The notes under the pieces: model-generated
Database searches by the model: none
Told to the model about the DNA's origin: nothing
Seen by the model: only the letters and a program-made list of their open reading frames with translations
Program-made: the position numbers and the translations under genes
Shown here: one piece after another, positions 44,985 to 54,615 of the stretch
Position numbering within the stretch: position 1 is the first letter of the stretch
Layout of the letters: each line of letters opens with the position of its first letter
From: Shewanella sp. OPT22
Lineage (GTDB): Bacteria > Pseudomonadota > Gammaproteobacteria > Enterobacterales > Shewanellaceae
DNA length: 64,000 nucleotides
Reading direction: 5' to 3'
NCBI RefSeq assembly: GCF_004168585.1
Contig: NZ_PGVH01000047.1
Span: forward strand, 99,568 to 163,567

Positions 44985-45007
44985 GTAAAAAGCGGCCTAG
45001 ACCGCTT
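44985..45007 (-). terminator. intrinsic terminator of the DUF4136 gene
   Basis: AAGCGG-TCTAGG-CCGCTT followed by a T-run on the minus strand. Confidence 0.7.
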
Positions 45008-45022
45008 CAAAATAAGAATGGA

Positions 45023-45586
45023 TTATTTACTTGCTTCCGGTCTTGGTGGGAAGTTAGACAGTAATTTGTTGATCTTTTGATTGATGATCTCGGTTTTTTG
45101 CTGTGGAGTCTTATTTTTCTTTACCGTATCTTTTATTGCACCTCTCCAAATCAGTTTTTTGGTTTTGGCGTCAATAAAATCAACCAGTAAAGTGCTTACT
45201 TCATATTCACGAACACTAGTTTGAGTTTGTGTACTGCCACCCCACCACCAATTAGGGTATGAATTCGGGTAGTAACCATAATTCGTATGGAAAGTATCAA
45301 CATCAATTTTTTTATCTGTTTTAGTGATGTAGTTAACGAGTAATTCAGCAGATGTATTAGCGACTTTTTTGATGCCTTTTGTCATCATTTGGTTTTCAAC
45401 AGCATTATGGATTCTTTTTTCCATTAAACCATCAAGTTGATAACCTTCGTCACCAGTTTTTTTATGTACCCACGCATAAGTCTTGTATTGATTAAAGTTC
45501 ACCTGAGGATCGTAATCCCAGTTCCCTTTAGTTGAGCTGCACGCATTTAAAAATAATACCGCAGCGATAACCAATAGCTTTTTCAT
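45023..45586 (-). CDS. DUF4136 lipoprotein
   Basis: 187 aa from ATG 45586 (MKKLLVIAAVLFLNACSS), chosen because the lipobox LNAC begins here; a GTTATG leader overlap upstream is non-coding. Mature part: DYDPQVNFNQYKTYAWV, then EKRIHNAVENQMMTKGIKKV and ELLVNYITKTDKK, ending with VDFIDAKTKKLIWRGAIKDT, the DUF4136 pattern. Outer-membrane lipoprotein of unknown role. It diverges from the small Fur-box-associated membrane gene. Confidence 0.88.
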   Translation of the reverse strand: MKKLLVIAAVLFLNACSSTKGNWDYDPQVNFNQYKTYAWVHKKTGDEGYQLDGLMEKRIHNAVENQMMTKGIKKVANTSAELLVNYITKTDKKIDVDTFHTNYGYYPNSYPNWWWGGSTQTQTSVREYEVSTLLVDFIDAKTKKLIWRGAIKDTVKKNKTPQQKTEIINQKINKLLSNFPPRPEASK

Positions 45587-45675
45587 AACCTTACTCCGCA
45601 ATTCGTCCATTTCTACTCAGGATACAACCCAGAAATCAATTGAACAAATTGATTTGCAAAAAATTACTTAAAAGT

Positions 45676-45715
45676 TTGACAAAATAGCAATTCTAAATGA
45701 TAATTATTATCAATT
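45676..45715 (+). promoter_or_regulatory. sigma-70 promoter overlapped by a perfect Fur-type palindrome
   Basis: TTGACA (45676-45681), 17-bp spacer, GATAAT (45699-45704). TGATAAT-T-ATTATCA (45698-45712) is a perfect 7-1-7 Fur-box palindrome lying over the -10, so iron-bound Fur should repress the promoter driving the gene at 45738 and possibly the divergent DUF4136 gene. Confidence 0.8.
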
Positions 45716-45737
45716 GGGTTGTTTATGGATTAGAAAC

Positions 45738-46052
45738 ATGTTTTGGTTAATCGTAGCTCTAGTGGTAGGCAGTATGGCAGTAATCTGGATGCCGCAACCT
45801 AGTGCTGCAACTAAAGGCATTCATCCTTTCTTAAAACTAGATGCAAAAGTCATTAAAAGCTTAGTGACACTTTCAGTAGCGGGTATAATTCTTTGTGCTG
45901 TATTCACCATTAATCAGCCATCAATAAAGAGTTTTACTGCGATATTTTTCATGGTTACAGCGAGTTTTGTAGCCGTTCCACGTTTACATCGATTTATTCT
46001 TCCATGTGCTTTGACAACAGCAGTATTGGTTATTGCCATGGTTGCTCAATAA
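45738..46052 (+). CDS. small multi-TM membrane protein, probably iron-regulated
   Basis: 104 aa from ATG 45738 (MFWLIVALVVGSMAVIWMPQ); a TTG eight codons upstream overlaps the Fur box and is less likely. Four hydrophobic segments over the whole length. No family recognised. Expression is predicted to rise under iron limitation because of the promoter-overlapping Fur palindrome. Confidence 0.65.
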   Translation: MFWLIVALVVGSMAVIWMPQPSAATKGIHPFLKLDAKVIKSLVTLSVAGIILCAVFTINQPSIKSFTAIFFMVTASFVAVPRLHRFILPCALTTAVLVIAMVAQ

Positions 46053-46150
46053 AGCATCAAAAATAAACTCATTTTAATTTGTAATAGGTTTTCCCATTAA
46101 TATTGGTTTTGTTAGACTAAAACAAAATAACAATTCAATACAGATTAAAA

Positions 46151-46480
46151 ATGAATTCAGATAACAATGTTTCTTTAGTTTATAGCACTGATACTGGCCG
46201 CATAAAATCGGACCCCGTAAAAGCCTCTGTGCCTTCATCTGACGGCATTGTCAGAATTCATAAAGAAAGCAAAGGCAGAAAAGGTAAAGGTGTGTCTATA
46301 ATTAAGGGACTTGGCCTTGAAGATAAAGAGTTAAAGACTCTCGCTCAAAAGTTAAAGAAGCAGTGTGGATGTGGTGGCACTGTGAAAGACTTTAATATCG
46401 AAATGCAAACAGATAACCGTGAAACATTAAAAGGGCTTCTAGAAAAGCAGGGTTTCATCGTTAAGTTAGCAGGCGGTTAA
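46151..46480 (+). CDS. yciH: YciH/SUI1 family translation factor-like protein
   Basis: 109 aa. C-terminal SUI1 fold: [18 protein letters not shown], then [20 protein letters not shown] and [13 protein letters not shown], as in bacterial YciH and eIF1 (recognition loop GRKGKGV present). It can take part in initiation fidelity in vitro; the physiological role in bacteria is minor. The N-terminal ~40 residues are a flexible leader. Followed by yqgE. Confidence 0.93.
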   Translation: MNSDNNVSLVYSTDTGRIKSDPVKASVPSSDGIVRIHKESKGRKGKGVSIIKGLGLEDKELKTLAQKLKKQCGCGGTVKDFNIEMQTDNRETLKGLLEKQGFIVKLAGG

Positions 46481-46502
46481 GCAGTTATTAATCGGAGTTC
46501 CT

Positions 46503-47066
46503 ATGGACAGTTTGCAGAATTATTTTCTGGTTGCAATGCCAGAGCTGGACGGCACATTCTTTGAAAGAAGTGTCATTTTCATCTGTGAGCACGATGAAAA
46601 AGGTGCAATGGGGATTATTATTAATCGTCCCATTGGTATTGAGGTGAGTGATCTACTCGAGCAGATGGATCTTTCAGCGCAAACATTACTTCACTCTGCA
46701 GTTAAAGATTCTCCTGTACTTGTTGGAGGCCCCGTCAGCCCAGACCGTGGTTTTGTTTTGCATTCCAATCAAAATGGTTGGACGAACAGCTTATCAGTTT
46801 CAGATGACCTTATGATCACGACTTCTCGTGATGTATTAAGCGCAATGGGGAAACAAAAGGGACCAGATAACTTCATTGTCGCCCTTGGTTATGCTGGCTG
46901 GAGTAAAGATCAGCTTGAAGAGGAGATTTCGAGTAATTCTTGGCTTACGATTCCGGCGACATCAGAAATTATGTTTGATATCGAACCAGAAAAGCGTTGG
47001 CAAATGGCGACGACATCACTTGGGTTTGAATCTTGGCAAGTTTCTTCTCAAGTAGGACATTCTTGA
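46503..47066 (+). CDS. yqgE: YqgE/AlgH family protein (UPF0301)
   Basis: 187 aa with the family hallmarks [49 protein letters not shown] and [20 protein letters not shown]. Reported as AlgH, a regulator of alginate production in Pseudomonas; biochemical function uncertain. GGAG precedes the ATG. It is followed by ruvX (yqgF), the conserved gammaproteobacterial pair, with a terminator between. Confidence 0.95.
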   Translation: MDSLQNYFLVAMPELDGTFFERSVIFICEHDEKGAMGIIINRPIGIEVSDLLEQMDLSAQTLLHSAVKDSPVLVGGPVSPDRGFVLHSNQNGWTNSLSVSDDLMITTSRDVLSAMGKQKGPDNFIVALGYAGWSKDQLEEEISSNSWLTIPATSEIMFDIEPEKRWQMATTSLGFESWQVSSQVGHS

Positions 47067-47100
47067 ACGAATTATTTCCTACACAACAAAACCAACATAT

Positions 47101-47130
47101 AATACTGCTCTAATTTTGCAGTATTTTTTT
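47101..47130 (+). terminator. intrinsic terminator between yqgE and ruvX
   Basis: AATACTGC ... GCAGTATT followed by a seven-base T-run; partial read-through to ruvX is possible. Confidence 0.8.
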
Positions 47131-47142
47131 ATGGGTTGAATA

Positions 47143-47565
47143 ATGTCTATAACAGTGTTGGGTTTTGATTTTGGTACAAAAAGCATTGGCATTGCAGTTG
47201 GGCAGAGTATTACTTACCAAGCCTCTCCCGAAACTGCTGTAAAAGCCAATGATGGGATTCCAAATTGGGATATTATTGAAACGATCATAAAAAAATGGCA
47301 ACCGGATTTATTTGTTGTGGGACTGCCATTAAATATGGATGGAACTGAGCAGCCATTAACTCAAAGAGCCAAAAAATTTGCCAATCGATTACATGGTCGT
47401 TTTGGCATTAAAGTCGAGTTGCAAGACGAGCGATTAACGACCACGGATGCAAAAGCTCGATTATTTGAACTCGGTGGATACAAAAAGCTCGCTAAAGATC
47501 AAATTGACTCAGTTTCAGCTGTTCTTATTGTAGAAAGCTATTTTGAAAATCAGTATCAAATATAA
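47143..47565 (+). CDS. ruvX: Holliday junction resolvase-like YqgF (RuvX)
   Basis: 140 aa RNase H-like nuclease fold: [17 protein letters not shown] carries the first catalytic Asp, [20 protein letters not shown] the strand with the conserved [23 protein letters not shown] the second acidic site and [16 protein letters not shown] the third. It is implicated in 16S rRNA 5' maturation and possibly recombination. Overlaps the convergent unknown gene by 10 bases. Confidence 0.95.
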   Translation: MSITVLGFDFGTKSIGIAVGQSITYQASPETAVKANDGIPNWDIIETIIKKWQPDLFVVGLPLNMDGTEQPLTQRAKKFANRLHGRFGIKVELQDERLTTTDAKARLFELGGYKKLAKDQIDSVSAVLIVESYFENQYQI

Positions 47566-48326
47566 TTTAACTTATTAGGGTCATCATAAACTGCTTCTAC
47601 TGTTACTGGGCAATCACCACAATCCAATTCTTGATTAAATAGTTGCGAAAATCGTGCTTTTGATTGAGGGTTGGTGCTATATTGACGAACAATCAGTTTT
47701 ATATGCGCATTGTTTTCAGGTACTCTAAATTGCATATCGTGCCCCTTATTTTCTAATAAAACTTGTTTTCCGAACTCTAGATCGACACCTCTCTCTGTTG
47801 CTCCTAAATCAAATTGATCCCAAGAAATACCTCCGAATTTAAATTTACGAACATCATTAGGCTCGTTACTTAAATGACTTACTGATGCAACGTAAACTCC
47901 TCGATCATTTTGTACTAAGCGAAAACTTGGTTTAATTGTTTCGAAGTCACCCCAATATTCACCTCGCATAAAGACATGAGAATGTTCGAGAGGTTTAAAA
48001 AAATTCGTTGTGACGGGGTTATTGGTTTTTAAAATTGATGTTAGATGCTCGGTGTTATTGTCAGTACTAGAGCCTACAAAATCATTTTTTCTTAATCGTC
48101 CTGAGTTACCAAAAAAATTAACAACATCGGAGCTACTAAAAAGTGGGCTAGCGTCAAAGAAATAACCCTGAGGAGAGCTTGGTGTGGGACCTTGATAAGT
48201 AAAATGAAATTTTCCAGAACTAGTTGATTCAATTCCACTTTTCAATGCTTCAAGCTCTTCGGCTTTCACCCCAAAATAGCGGGAATCATGACTCTCACCA
48301 GTTAGATGGACATTACTGTAAGACAT
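47556..48326 (-). CDS. 256-aa protein of unknown function
   Basis: Soluble, Ser/Asn-rich, no signal peptide. Distinct stretches: [18 protein letters not shown] near the start, [20 protein letters not shown] in the middle, and a C-terminal [19 protein letters not shown] with a CxxC. No family recognised. It sits between ruvX and hemH, an insertion in an otherwise conserved neighbourhood, and ends 10 bases inside ruvX. An accessory gene of unknown role; the N-terminal style (short polar start, no export signal) resembles other orphans in this window but no homology was established. Confidence 0.55.
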   Translation of the reverse strand: MSYSNVHLTGESHDSRYFGVKAEELEALKSGIESTSSGKFHFTYQGPTPSSPQGYFFDASPLFSSSDVVNFFGNSGRLRKNDFVGSSTDNNTEHLTSILKTNNPVTTNFFKPLEHSHVFMRGEYWGDFETIKPSFRLVQNDRGVYVASVSHLSNEPNDVRKFKFGGISWDQFDLGATERGVDLEFGKQVLLENKGHDMQFRVPENNAHIKLIVRQYSTNPQSKARFSQLFNQELDCGDCPVTVEAVYDDPNKLNYI

Positions 48327-48466
48327 AACATAAACCTAATAATATAAAGCTATTTGATTTATGCTACGCCTGCCATTCTGTGTGTATAGTGAAAGAATGT
48401 TAATGAAAATTAATAATAGAGAAACATTCAACCTAAGCTATTGATTGACGTTCCTATATTTAAACA

Positions 48467-49486
48467 TTAATTATTTCTGTTTTGCTTTATAAGGTTTGCC
48501 ATCATTTCGATATGCAGCGGATCATCGTTTAAAGCATCAATATAGCGATAGTGTTTTCCGCCTGCTTCTTCGTATATTTCACGGTTTTCTTGCTTAATTT
48601 CTTCAAGCGTCTCTAGGCAATCTGCGCTGAAAGCAGGGCAAATAATTGCTATGTCATCAACACCGTCTTTAGCGAGTTGTTCTAGGGTTTCATCTGTATA
48701 AGGTGTTAGCCATTTCGCTTTACCAAAACGAGATTGGAACGTTGTAATGTAGTCGGACTCTTCTAGTCCTAATGATTCAACCACTAAGCGAGTCGTTTTT
48801 TTACAGAAGCAATAATATGGGTCACCAAGCTTTAAGTTACGCTCAGGCATTCCATGATAGGACAATACTAGCTTCTTCGGTTTTCCATTTTTTTCAAAAT
48901 CTTGATTAATCGAGTGTACCAAGGCTTTGATGTAATCTGGGTGGTCATGATAAGTGTTAATGAATCTTAAAGCTGGTAAATAGCGCCAAGTCATCAGCTC
49001 TTTTGCAATAGCATCAAAGCTAGAAGCTGTTGTTGGTGCCGCATACTGAGGGTACAAAGGTAAAACGGTAATATCATCAACGCCTGAGTCGTGCATCTGT
49101 TTTAACGTGTTAGCAATCGATGGATTACCATAGCGCATAGCAAAATGCACTTGAGTATTTAGGTTCTGACTATCTAACTCTCTTTGGAGTGCTTCAGCTT
49201 GTCTACGAGTGATATCGAACAAAGGTGAACCAGCTTCAGTCCATATTTGTTTGTAGAGTGCAGCTGACTTGGCTGGACGAGTTCGAAGAATAATGCCGTG
49301 AAGAATAATGCTCCAAACGATTTTCGGTATTTCAACGACTCTCGGGTCTGCTAAAAATTCAGCCAAATAACGTCTGACGTCTTTTTTTGTTGGCGCATCC
49401 GGCGTGCCTAAGTTAATAAGCAAAACGGCCTTTGTGGCTCTTTTAGCATGACCTTGGTCTTTAGATAATCCTGCGAACTTTGACAC
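48467..49486 (-). CDS. hemH: ferrochelatase
   Basis: 339 aa from GTG 49486 (start VSKFAGLSKDQG), chosen because AAAGGTG lies 4 nt before it; a longer frame begins at GTG 49522. It inserts Fe2+ into protoporphyrin IX as the last step of heme synthesis. Key segments: KAVLLINLGTPDAP, SPLFDITRRQAEALQRELDS, VLPLYPQYAAPTTASSFDAI, the catalytic His region LVLSYHGMPERNLKLGD and a C-terminal CPAFSADCLETLEEIKQ. Cytoplasmic face of the inner membrane. Confidence 0.96.
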   Translation of the reverse strand: MSKFAGLSKDQGHAKRATKAVLLINLGTPDAPTKKDVRRYLAEFLADPRVVEIPKIVWSIILHGIILRTRPAKSAALYKQIWTEAGSPLFDITRRQAEALQRELDSQNLNTQVHFAMRYGNPSIANTLKQMHDSGVDDITVLPLYPQYAAPTTASSFDAIAKELMTWRYLPALRFINTYHDHPDYIKALVHSINQDFEKNGKPKKLVLSYHGMPERNLKLGDPYYCFCKKTTRLVVESLGLEESDYITTFQSRFGKAKWLTPYTDETLEQLAKDGVDDIAIICPAFSADCLETLEEIKQENREIYEEAGGKHYRYIDALNDDPLHIEMMANLIKQNRNN

Positions 49487-49643
49487 ACAACACCTTTGAT
49501 ATTCAGATTTTATTTTTATCACTCAGATCTTACCGCAGATACTACGGTAAGAACCAGAGTTGAGATCAATGAGTTTTGATTTATTCAGTTTAGGAACTAC
49601 TTCATACTCACTTGCCCACTTCTTGTTAAGACCAACTACTGTC

Positions 49644-50768
49644 CTAATCTAAGTCTAGTGTAACGCCATCCATAAAACCTTCATTTTGATTTTTTGAATC
49701 CGAACTATCTAGCTTAATCATAAGTCTGAGATCATTGGCAGAGTCTGCATGATGGAGTGCATCGGCATAGCTGATTTCATCACTTTGATAGAGTTTAAAC
49801 AAAGCTTGATCGAACGTTTGCATGCCTTGTTCTGTTGACTTAGCCATGGTCTCTTTAAGCAGGTGCAATTCATTTTTTGCAATGATGCTGGAAACTCGTG
49901 GCGTATTAATCAAAACTTCAATGGCTGCTCTTCGTCCCATTCCATCAGCTCTTGGTACCAACTGTTGTGCCACGACCCCTTTAAGGTTCAATGATAAATC
50001 AAACAATAATTGCTGATGTTTTTCTTTCGGCACTAGGTGCATGATCCGGTCAAGTGCTTGGTTTGCATTATTAGCGTGCAATGTCGCTAGGCAAAGGTGA
50101 CCAGTCTCAGCGAACGCTAAGGCGAACTCCATGGTTTCTTGTGAACGAATTTCACCGATCATAATTACATCAGGAGCTTGTCGAAGAGAGCTTTTAAGCG
50201 CAGCATCAAAAGAGTCTGTATCGATACCAACCTCACGTTGTGTCACGATACTTTTTTTATGCTCATGTACAAACTCAACGGGATCTTCAATCGTAAGAAT
50301 ATGGCCGCGAGCATGCCCATTTCGATGACCAATCAGAGCCGCAAGGGTAGTCGATTTACCCGTGCCTGTACCACCAACCATGATGAACAAGCCGCGTTTT
50401 GCCATAGCCAGTTCTTTTAATATTGACGGTAAACCTAGCGTGTCTGCATCAGGAATGTCCGTTTCAATACGGCGCATAACACAACCTGGTGATTCCCGCT
50501 GCCAAAATGCGCTTACACGAAACCTTCCCATTTCTTTAGCAGAAAACGCAAAGTTACATTCTTTGGTTTTATGAAACTCCTGCTTTTGAGCATCCGTCAT
50601 CAGGGATTCTACAAATTCTAATGATTGTTTAGTGTCATAGGGCGTTTCAGTTAATGGCCTTAATTCGCCATCAATTTTTGCACTTGGTGGAAAGCCTGCT
50701 GTTATAAACAAGTCTGAAGCCTTACGCTCCACCATAACTCTTAAAAATGGTCGAACATCCATATTCAA
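49644..50768 (-). CDS. pilU: type IV pilus retraction accessory ATPase PilU
   Basis: 374 aa PilT-like hexameric ATPase: N-terminal PAS-like domain (MVERKASDLFITAGFPPSAK), Walker A GGTGTGKSTTLA, Asp box RQAPDVIMIGEIRSQETM, and His box ATLHANNANQALDRIMHLVP. It powers or assists pilus retraction with PilT. It begins 3 bp after pilT on the same strand and has a longer, acidic C-terminal tail (KNQNEGFMDGVTLDLD) than PilT, which distinguishes PilU. Confidence 0.95.
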   Translation of the reverse strand: MNMDVRPFLRVMVERKASDLFITAGFPPSAKIDGELRPLTETPYDTKQSLEFVESLMTDAQKQEFHKTKECNFAFSAKEMGRFRVSAFWQRESPGCVMRRIETDIPDADTLGLPSILKELAMAKRGLFIMVGGTGTGKSTTLAALIGHRNGHARGHILTIEDPVEFVHEHKKSIVTQREVGIDTDSFDAALKSSLRQAPDVIMIGEIRSQETMEFALAFAETGHLCLATLHANNANQALDRIMHLVPKEKHQQLLFDLSLNLKGVVAQQLVPRADGMGRRAAIEVLINTPRVSSIIAKNELHLLKETMAKSTEQGMQTFDQALFKLYQSDEISYADALHHADSANDLRLMIKLDSSDSKNQNEGFMDGVTLDLD

Positions 50769-50771
50769 TCC

Positions 50772-51812
50772 TTAGAATGTATTTGCTTGTTGATTCGGGC
50801 TTTTCGCTTTGGCTGTTTCATGGCTAATCACACCACGGTTCACTAATTGCTGTAATGCTTGTTCTAGAGTTTGCATACCATGTGCCATACCAGTTTGTAT
50901 TGCCGAGTACATCTGAGCAACTTTTGCTTCTCTAATCAGATTACGAATTGCTGGCGTGCCCAACATAATTTCGTGAGCAGCTACACGGCCTCCACCTTCT
51001 TTCTTAAGCAGTGTTTGTGAAATAACGGCTTGTAGTGATTCAGAAAGCATGGTTCTTACCATATCTTTTTCTGATGCGGGGAATACGTCAATCACACGGT
51101 CAACAGTCTTTGCAGCAGATGTCGTATGCAAAGTACCAAAGACTAAATGGCCGGTTTCTGCAGCAGTCATTGCAAGGCGAATGGTTTCAAGATCACGCAT
51201 CTCACCCACAAGAATGACATCAGGATCTTCACGCAAAGCGCTACGTAATGCATCGCTGAAACTGTGGGTATCTCGATGAACTTCACGTTGGTTAATTAGG
51301 CATTGCTTGTTGTCATGGACAAATTCGATAGGGTCTTCAATAGTGAGAATATGATCTTTTTTATTCTCATTAATGTAATCAATCATTCCTGCGAGAGTTG
51401 TACTTTTACCTGAGCCAGTAGGCCCTGTTACAAGTACTAAACCACGAGGGAAGTTAGATATTTTTTTTAAAATTTCAGGGGCACCGAGCTGCTCTAGAGT
51501 AAGGATTTCACTCGGAATTGTACGGAATACGGCTCCTGCACCACGATGTTGATTGAATGCATTAACACGAAAGCGAGCCAAATTAGGAATTTCAAATGAA
51601 AAATCAATTTCAAGGTGTTCTTCATAGTCTTTACGCTGCTTATCATTCATAATGTCGTAGACAAGACGTTGTACGTCAGCGTGTTCGAGAGCAGGCAAGT
51701 TAATTTTTCTAACTTCACCGTCGACACGAATCATTGGCGATACGCCAGCTGATAAGTGTAAATCTGATGCTTTATGCTTGACGCTAAAGGCTAAAAGCTC
51801 TGTAATTTCCAT
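50772..51812 (-). CDS. pilT: type IV pilus retraction ATPase PilT
   Basis: 346 aa. N-terminal domain FSVKHKASDLHLSAGVSPMI, Walker A GPTGSGKST at residues 130-138, Asp box REDPDVILVGEMRDLETIRL, Walker B/His box VFGTLHTTSAAKTVDRVIDV, and AIRNLIREAKVAQMYSAIQT near the end. It drives depolymerisation of type IV pili (twitching, DNA uptake). Divergent from yggS across 31 bp, the conserved arrangement; pilU follows. Confidence 0.97.
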   Translation of the reverse strand: MEITELLAFSVKHKASDLHLSAGVSPMIRVDGEVRKINLPALEHADVQRLVYDIMNDKQRKDYEEHLEIDFSFEIPNLARFRVNAFNQHRGAGAVFRTIPSEILTLEQLGAPEILKKISNFPRGLVLVTGPTGSGKSTTLAGMIDYINENKKDHILTIEDPIEFVHDNKQCLINQREVHRDTHSFSDALRSALREDPDVILVGEMRDLETIRLAMTAAETGHLVFGTLHTTSAAKTVDRVIDVFPASEKDMVRTMLSESLQAVISQTLLKKEGGGRVAAHEIMLGTPAIRNLIREAKVAQMYSAIQTGMAHGMQTLEQALQQLVNRGVISHETAKAKSPNQQANTF

Positions 51813-51843
51813 AGTTTAAAATATTCCGTAGTATGATTCGCAC

Positions 51844-52533
51844 ATGATAACAGTTACTGACAATCTCGCTGAGATAAAACAGAAAATCAAAAACGCAGCA
51901 AATAAATTTTGCCGAGATCCGCAAGCGATTACGCTTTTGGCTGTCAGTAAAACAAAACCCTGTACTGATATTATAACGGCTTACCAAGCAGGGCAACGAC
52001 AGTTTGGTGAGAATTACGTTAAAGAAGGCGTAATGAAAATCAACGAGTTGAAGTCTTCTTGTCCTGAAGCAATATGGCATTACATTGGACCATTGCAATC
52101 GAATAAAACGAAAGACGTAGCGGAACACTTTGATTGGATGCACACTGTTGATAGACTGAAAGTTGCTAAACGTTTGAATGAACAGCGATTACAAGGTGCA
52201 AAGCCGCTTCAAGTTTGTATTCAGGTTAATATCAGCGGTGAAGAGTCAAAGTCGGGTATTAATGTTGCGCAACTCAGCGAACTTGCATCAGAAATCGCTC
52301 AACTGCCCAACTTGACGTTACGTGGAATAATGGCAATACCGAGTCAGCCTGATAATCAAGAAAAACTCAAGCAGGAATATATCGATATAAAGCAAAAGTT
52401 TGAAACTTTGCGGAAGCGTCATACTGGCGTAGATACTTTATCGATTGGAATGAGCCAAGATCTTGAGCTAGCCATCGAAAGCGGTTCAACCATGGTTCGC
52501 ATTGGTAGTGCGATTTTTGGCGCAAGAAGTTAG
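51844..52533 (+). CDS. yggS: PLP homeostasis protein YggS
   Basis: 229 aa, single TIM barrel binding PLP on the Lys of LLAVSKTKP. Other landmarks: GENYVKEGVMKINEL, WHYIGPLQSNKTKDVAEHFD, VCIQVNISGEESKSGI and LSIGMSQDLELAIESGSTMV then RIGSAIFG. It controls intracellular free PLP rather than catalysing a known reaction. First gene of the yggS-proC-yggT run. Confidence 0.96.
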   Translation: MITVTDNLAEIKQKIKNAANKFCRDPQAITLLAVSKTKPCTDIITAYQAGQRQFGENYVKEGVMKINELKSSCPEAIWHYIGPLQSNKTKDVAEHFDWMHTVDRLKVAKRLNEQRLQGAKPLQVCIQVNISGEESKSGINVAQLSELASEIAQLPNLTLRGIMAIPSQPDNQEKLKQEYIDIKQKFETLRKRHTGVDTLSIGMSQDLELAIESGSTMVRIGSAIFGARS

Positions 52534-52616
52534 TACTCCACCCTGCTGTATGAGGTACTAGCCCTTGTAAATCATAAAAACGACCAAATATTAATAACTA
52601 ATAAGTATCCTTTGAG

Positions 52617-53441
52617 TTGAAGATGAAAAAAAGCAAAATCTGTTTTATTGGCTCTGGTAACATGACCAGAAGCATTGTAAGTGGCTTAGTCAAAAGTGGT
52701 TACCCTACCGAGTTTATTGAAACAACAAATCCAAGTGTAGAGAAACTCAATGCCATGCATGCTGATTTTGGGGTTAACGTATCCCACGATAATGTCGCAG
52801 CTTGTGATTCAGCGAACATTATTGTGCTGTCAGTAAAGCCTCAAATGATGGAAACGGTTTGTAACAAGTTAAGTCACCTGGATTTATCAGAAAAGCTTAT
52901 TATCACGATTGCAGCGGGTATTCCGGCAAACCGATATCAAGATTACTTCAAGCAACCAGTTAAGCTGATCAGAACCATGCCAAATACACCGACTCAAATC
53001 GGTGTTGGTGTCACAGGCATTTTTGCTGATGAAAGTATTTCAGAATCAGAAAAATTGGAATGCGAGCAGATTATGCAGACTGGTGGCGAAGTGGTTTGGG
53101 TAAATAAGGAGTCAGAATTAAATCAAGTGATTGCACTTGCAGGGAGCTCTCCTGCTTATTTCTTCATGTTTGTCGAATCTATGCTTGATGCTGCTGAGAA
53201 AATGAATGTACCAGCGGATAAAGCCAGATTAATGGTACAACAAGCGGCTTTAGGTGCTGCTGAGATGGTTAAGCAAAACCCTGATTTAACGGCAGCTCAA
53301 CTCAGAGAAAACGTTACTTCAAAAGGCGGTACTACGGCTCAGGCGATCAAAACCTTTGAAGAGGGTGGTTTAAGACAATTAGTAGACTCAGCCATGCAAA
53401 ATTGTGTGAAAAGAGCTGAGGAAATGGAAAAACTTTTCTAA
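52617..53441 (+). CDS. proC: pyrroline-5-carboxylate reductase
   Basis: 274 aa. NAD(P)-binding Rossmann motif CFIGSGNMTRSIVSGL near residue 10 and the C-terminal dimerisation signature (ALAGSSPAYFFMFVESMLDA, then AAQLRENVTSKGGTTAQAIK). It reduces pyrroline-5-carboxylate to proline. Follows yggS by 84 bp. Confidence 0.96.
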   Translation: MKMKKSKICFIGSGNMTRSIVSGLVKSGYPTEFIETTNPSVEKLNAMHADFGVNVSHDNVAACDSANIIVLSVKPQMMETVCNKLSHLDLSEKLIITIAAGIPANRYQDYFKQPVKLIRTMPNTPTQIGVGVTGIFADESISESEKLECEQIMQTGGEVVWVNKESELNQVIALAGSSPAYFFMFVESMLDAAEKMNVPADKARLMVQQAALGAAEMVKQNPDLTAAQLRENVTSKGGTTAQAIKTFEEGGLRQLVDSAMQNCVKRAEEMEKLF

Positions 53442-53491
53442 ACTCAAACATAATCTATTGTTTAGATGATTTTAAAAGGCAACCTTGCGCT

Positions 53492-54040
53492 ATGAATGCA
53501 TTTAATTTTTTAATTAACACCGTTTTCGACTTATATTTAACCGTCGTGATTTTACGAATTTGGTTACAGTGGACTCGTGCAGATTTCTACAATCCATTTT
53601 CACAGTTTATTGTGAAAGCAACGCACCCGATTGTGGGGCCGTTAAGACGAGTACTTCCTTCTTTAGGTGGTTTTGATACAGCCTCCTTTGTTTTAGCTTT
53701 GCTGGTTGTTACCATAAAGATGGTTCTGCTATCTCTGATTTCAAGCAGCCCAATCGACCCATTAGCTATTTCACTCTTTTCTCTGGTTTCAGTAGTAAAA
53801 CATGCAGGGATGTTGTTGTTCTGGATGCTACTTTTACGTGCAATTCTAAGCTGGTTTAACCAAGGTTATAACCCATTTGTCATGATGCTTGGACAATTAA
53901 CTGAACCGTTACTCACACCAATCAGAAAAATTTTGCCGCCTATGGGAGGGTTAGATTTATCGGTGATGGTAGTGATCATCTTGTTGAATTTTTTGAATAT
54001 TCTACTTGCTCAATACATCCCTTTTTGGGCTATTATTTAG
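53492..54040 (+). CDS. yggT: YggT family membrane protein
   Basis: 182 aa with two YGGT repeats of two helices each: LTVVILRIWLQWTRADFYNP...HPIVGPLRRVLPSLGG and LLLRAILSWFNQGYNPF...LTEPLLTPIRKILPPMGG. Each repeat ends in the P-[LI]-RR/RK-[VI]-LP motif. Inner membrane; linked to osmotic-stress tolerance and to division-septum proteins in other bacteria. Standard neighbour of proC. Confidence 0.93.
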   Translation: MNAFNFLINTVFDLYLTVVILRIWLQWTRADFYNPFSQFIVKATHPIVGPLRRVLPSLGGFDTASFVLALLVVTIKMVLLSLISSSPIDPLAISLFSLVSVVKHAGMLLFWMLLLRAILSWFNQGYNPFVMMLGQLTEPLLTPIRKILPPMGGLDLSVMVVIILLNFLNILLAQYIPFWAII

Positions 54041-54048
54041 TGAATATA

Positions 54049-54079
54049 TTGAAAGGTAAGCGGATGGCTTACCTTTCAA
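54049..54079. repeat. perfect 13-bp inverted repeat after yggT
   Basis: TTGAAAGGTAAGC, loop GGATG, GCTTACCTTTCAA. No T-run follows, so it is listed as a repeat; it may act as an mRNA 3' stabiliser or terminator. Confidence 0.6.
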
Positions 54080-54161
54080 GCAACGATGGCCCATCTGCAT
54101 TTTGCCCCTATTGTAATTGGGTATATACTGGATTGACGACTTAAACCATAGGTATATGACA

Positions 54162-54596
54162 ATGCTTAGAAAATTTTGTGCTTTATTAGTGTTAGCGTTT
54201 AGCCTTACCGGTATTGCTCATGCAGAGCAAAAGGTCACTGTAGGCAACTTTGATATCCATTACATTGCATTTGGCAGTACATTTATTACACCCAAAGTAG
54301 CTCAAGCGTATGGAATCACTCGAAGCAAGAACGTAGGTATCATTAATATTTCAGTGTTGGATACCAAACAAAAAGGAAGTCCTGGCGTACCAGTGCAAAT
54401 CACTGGCATGCGCAAAAACTTAATGGACTCACATGTCCCATTAGATTTTAAAGAAGTAAAAGAAGGAAAAGCGGTCTACTACATTGCACAGGTTCCATAC
54501 AATGAAGATGAAAGTTTTAATTTCGACATTAATATTAAGTATAAAAAAGAGCTTAATACCAAACTGAAATTCAATCATAAGTTTTACGTAGAATAA
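54162..54596 (+). CDS. exported DUF4426 protein
   Basis: 144 aa. Signal peptide (MLRKFCALLVLAFSLTGIAH) then QKVTVGNFDIHYIAFGSTFI and ARTRSKN-like strand region ITRSKNVGIINISVLDTKQK, the DUF4426 beta fold. In-frame ATGs at 54156 and 54162 both fit a TAGGT ribosome site. Periplasmic; role unknown but the yggT - DUF4426 - rdgB - hemW order is conserved in gammaproteobacteria. Confidence 0.88.
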   Translation: MLRKFCALLVLAFSLTGIAHAEQKVTVGNFDIHYIAFGSTFITPKVAQAYGITRSKNVGIINISVLDTKQKGSPGVPVQITGMRKNLMDSHVPLDFKEVKEGKAVYYIAQVPYNEDESFNFDINIKYKKELNTKLKFNHKFYVE

Positions 54597-54615
54597 AATC
54601 TCTTCTCTACTTTTT

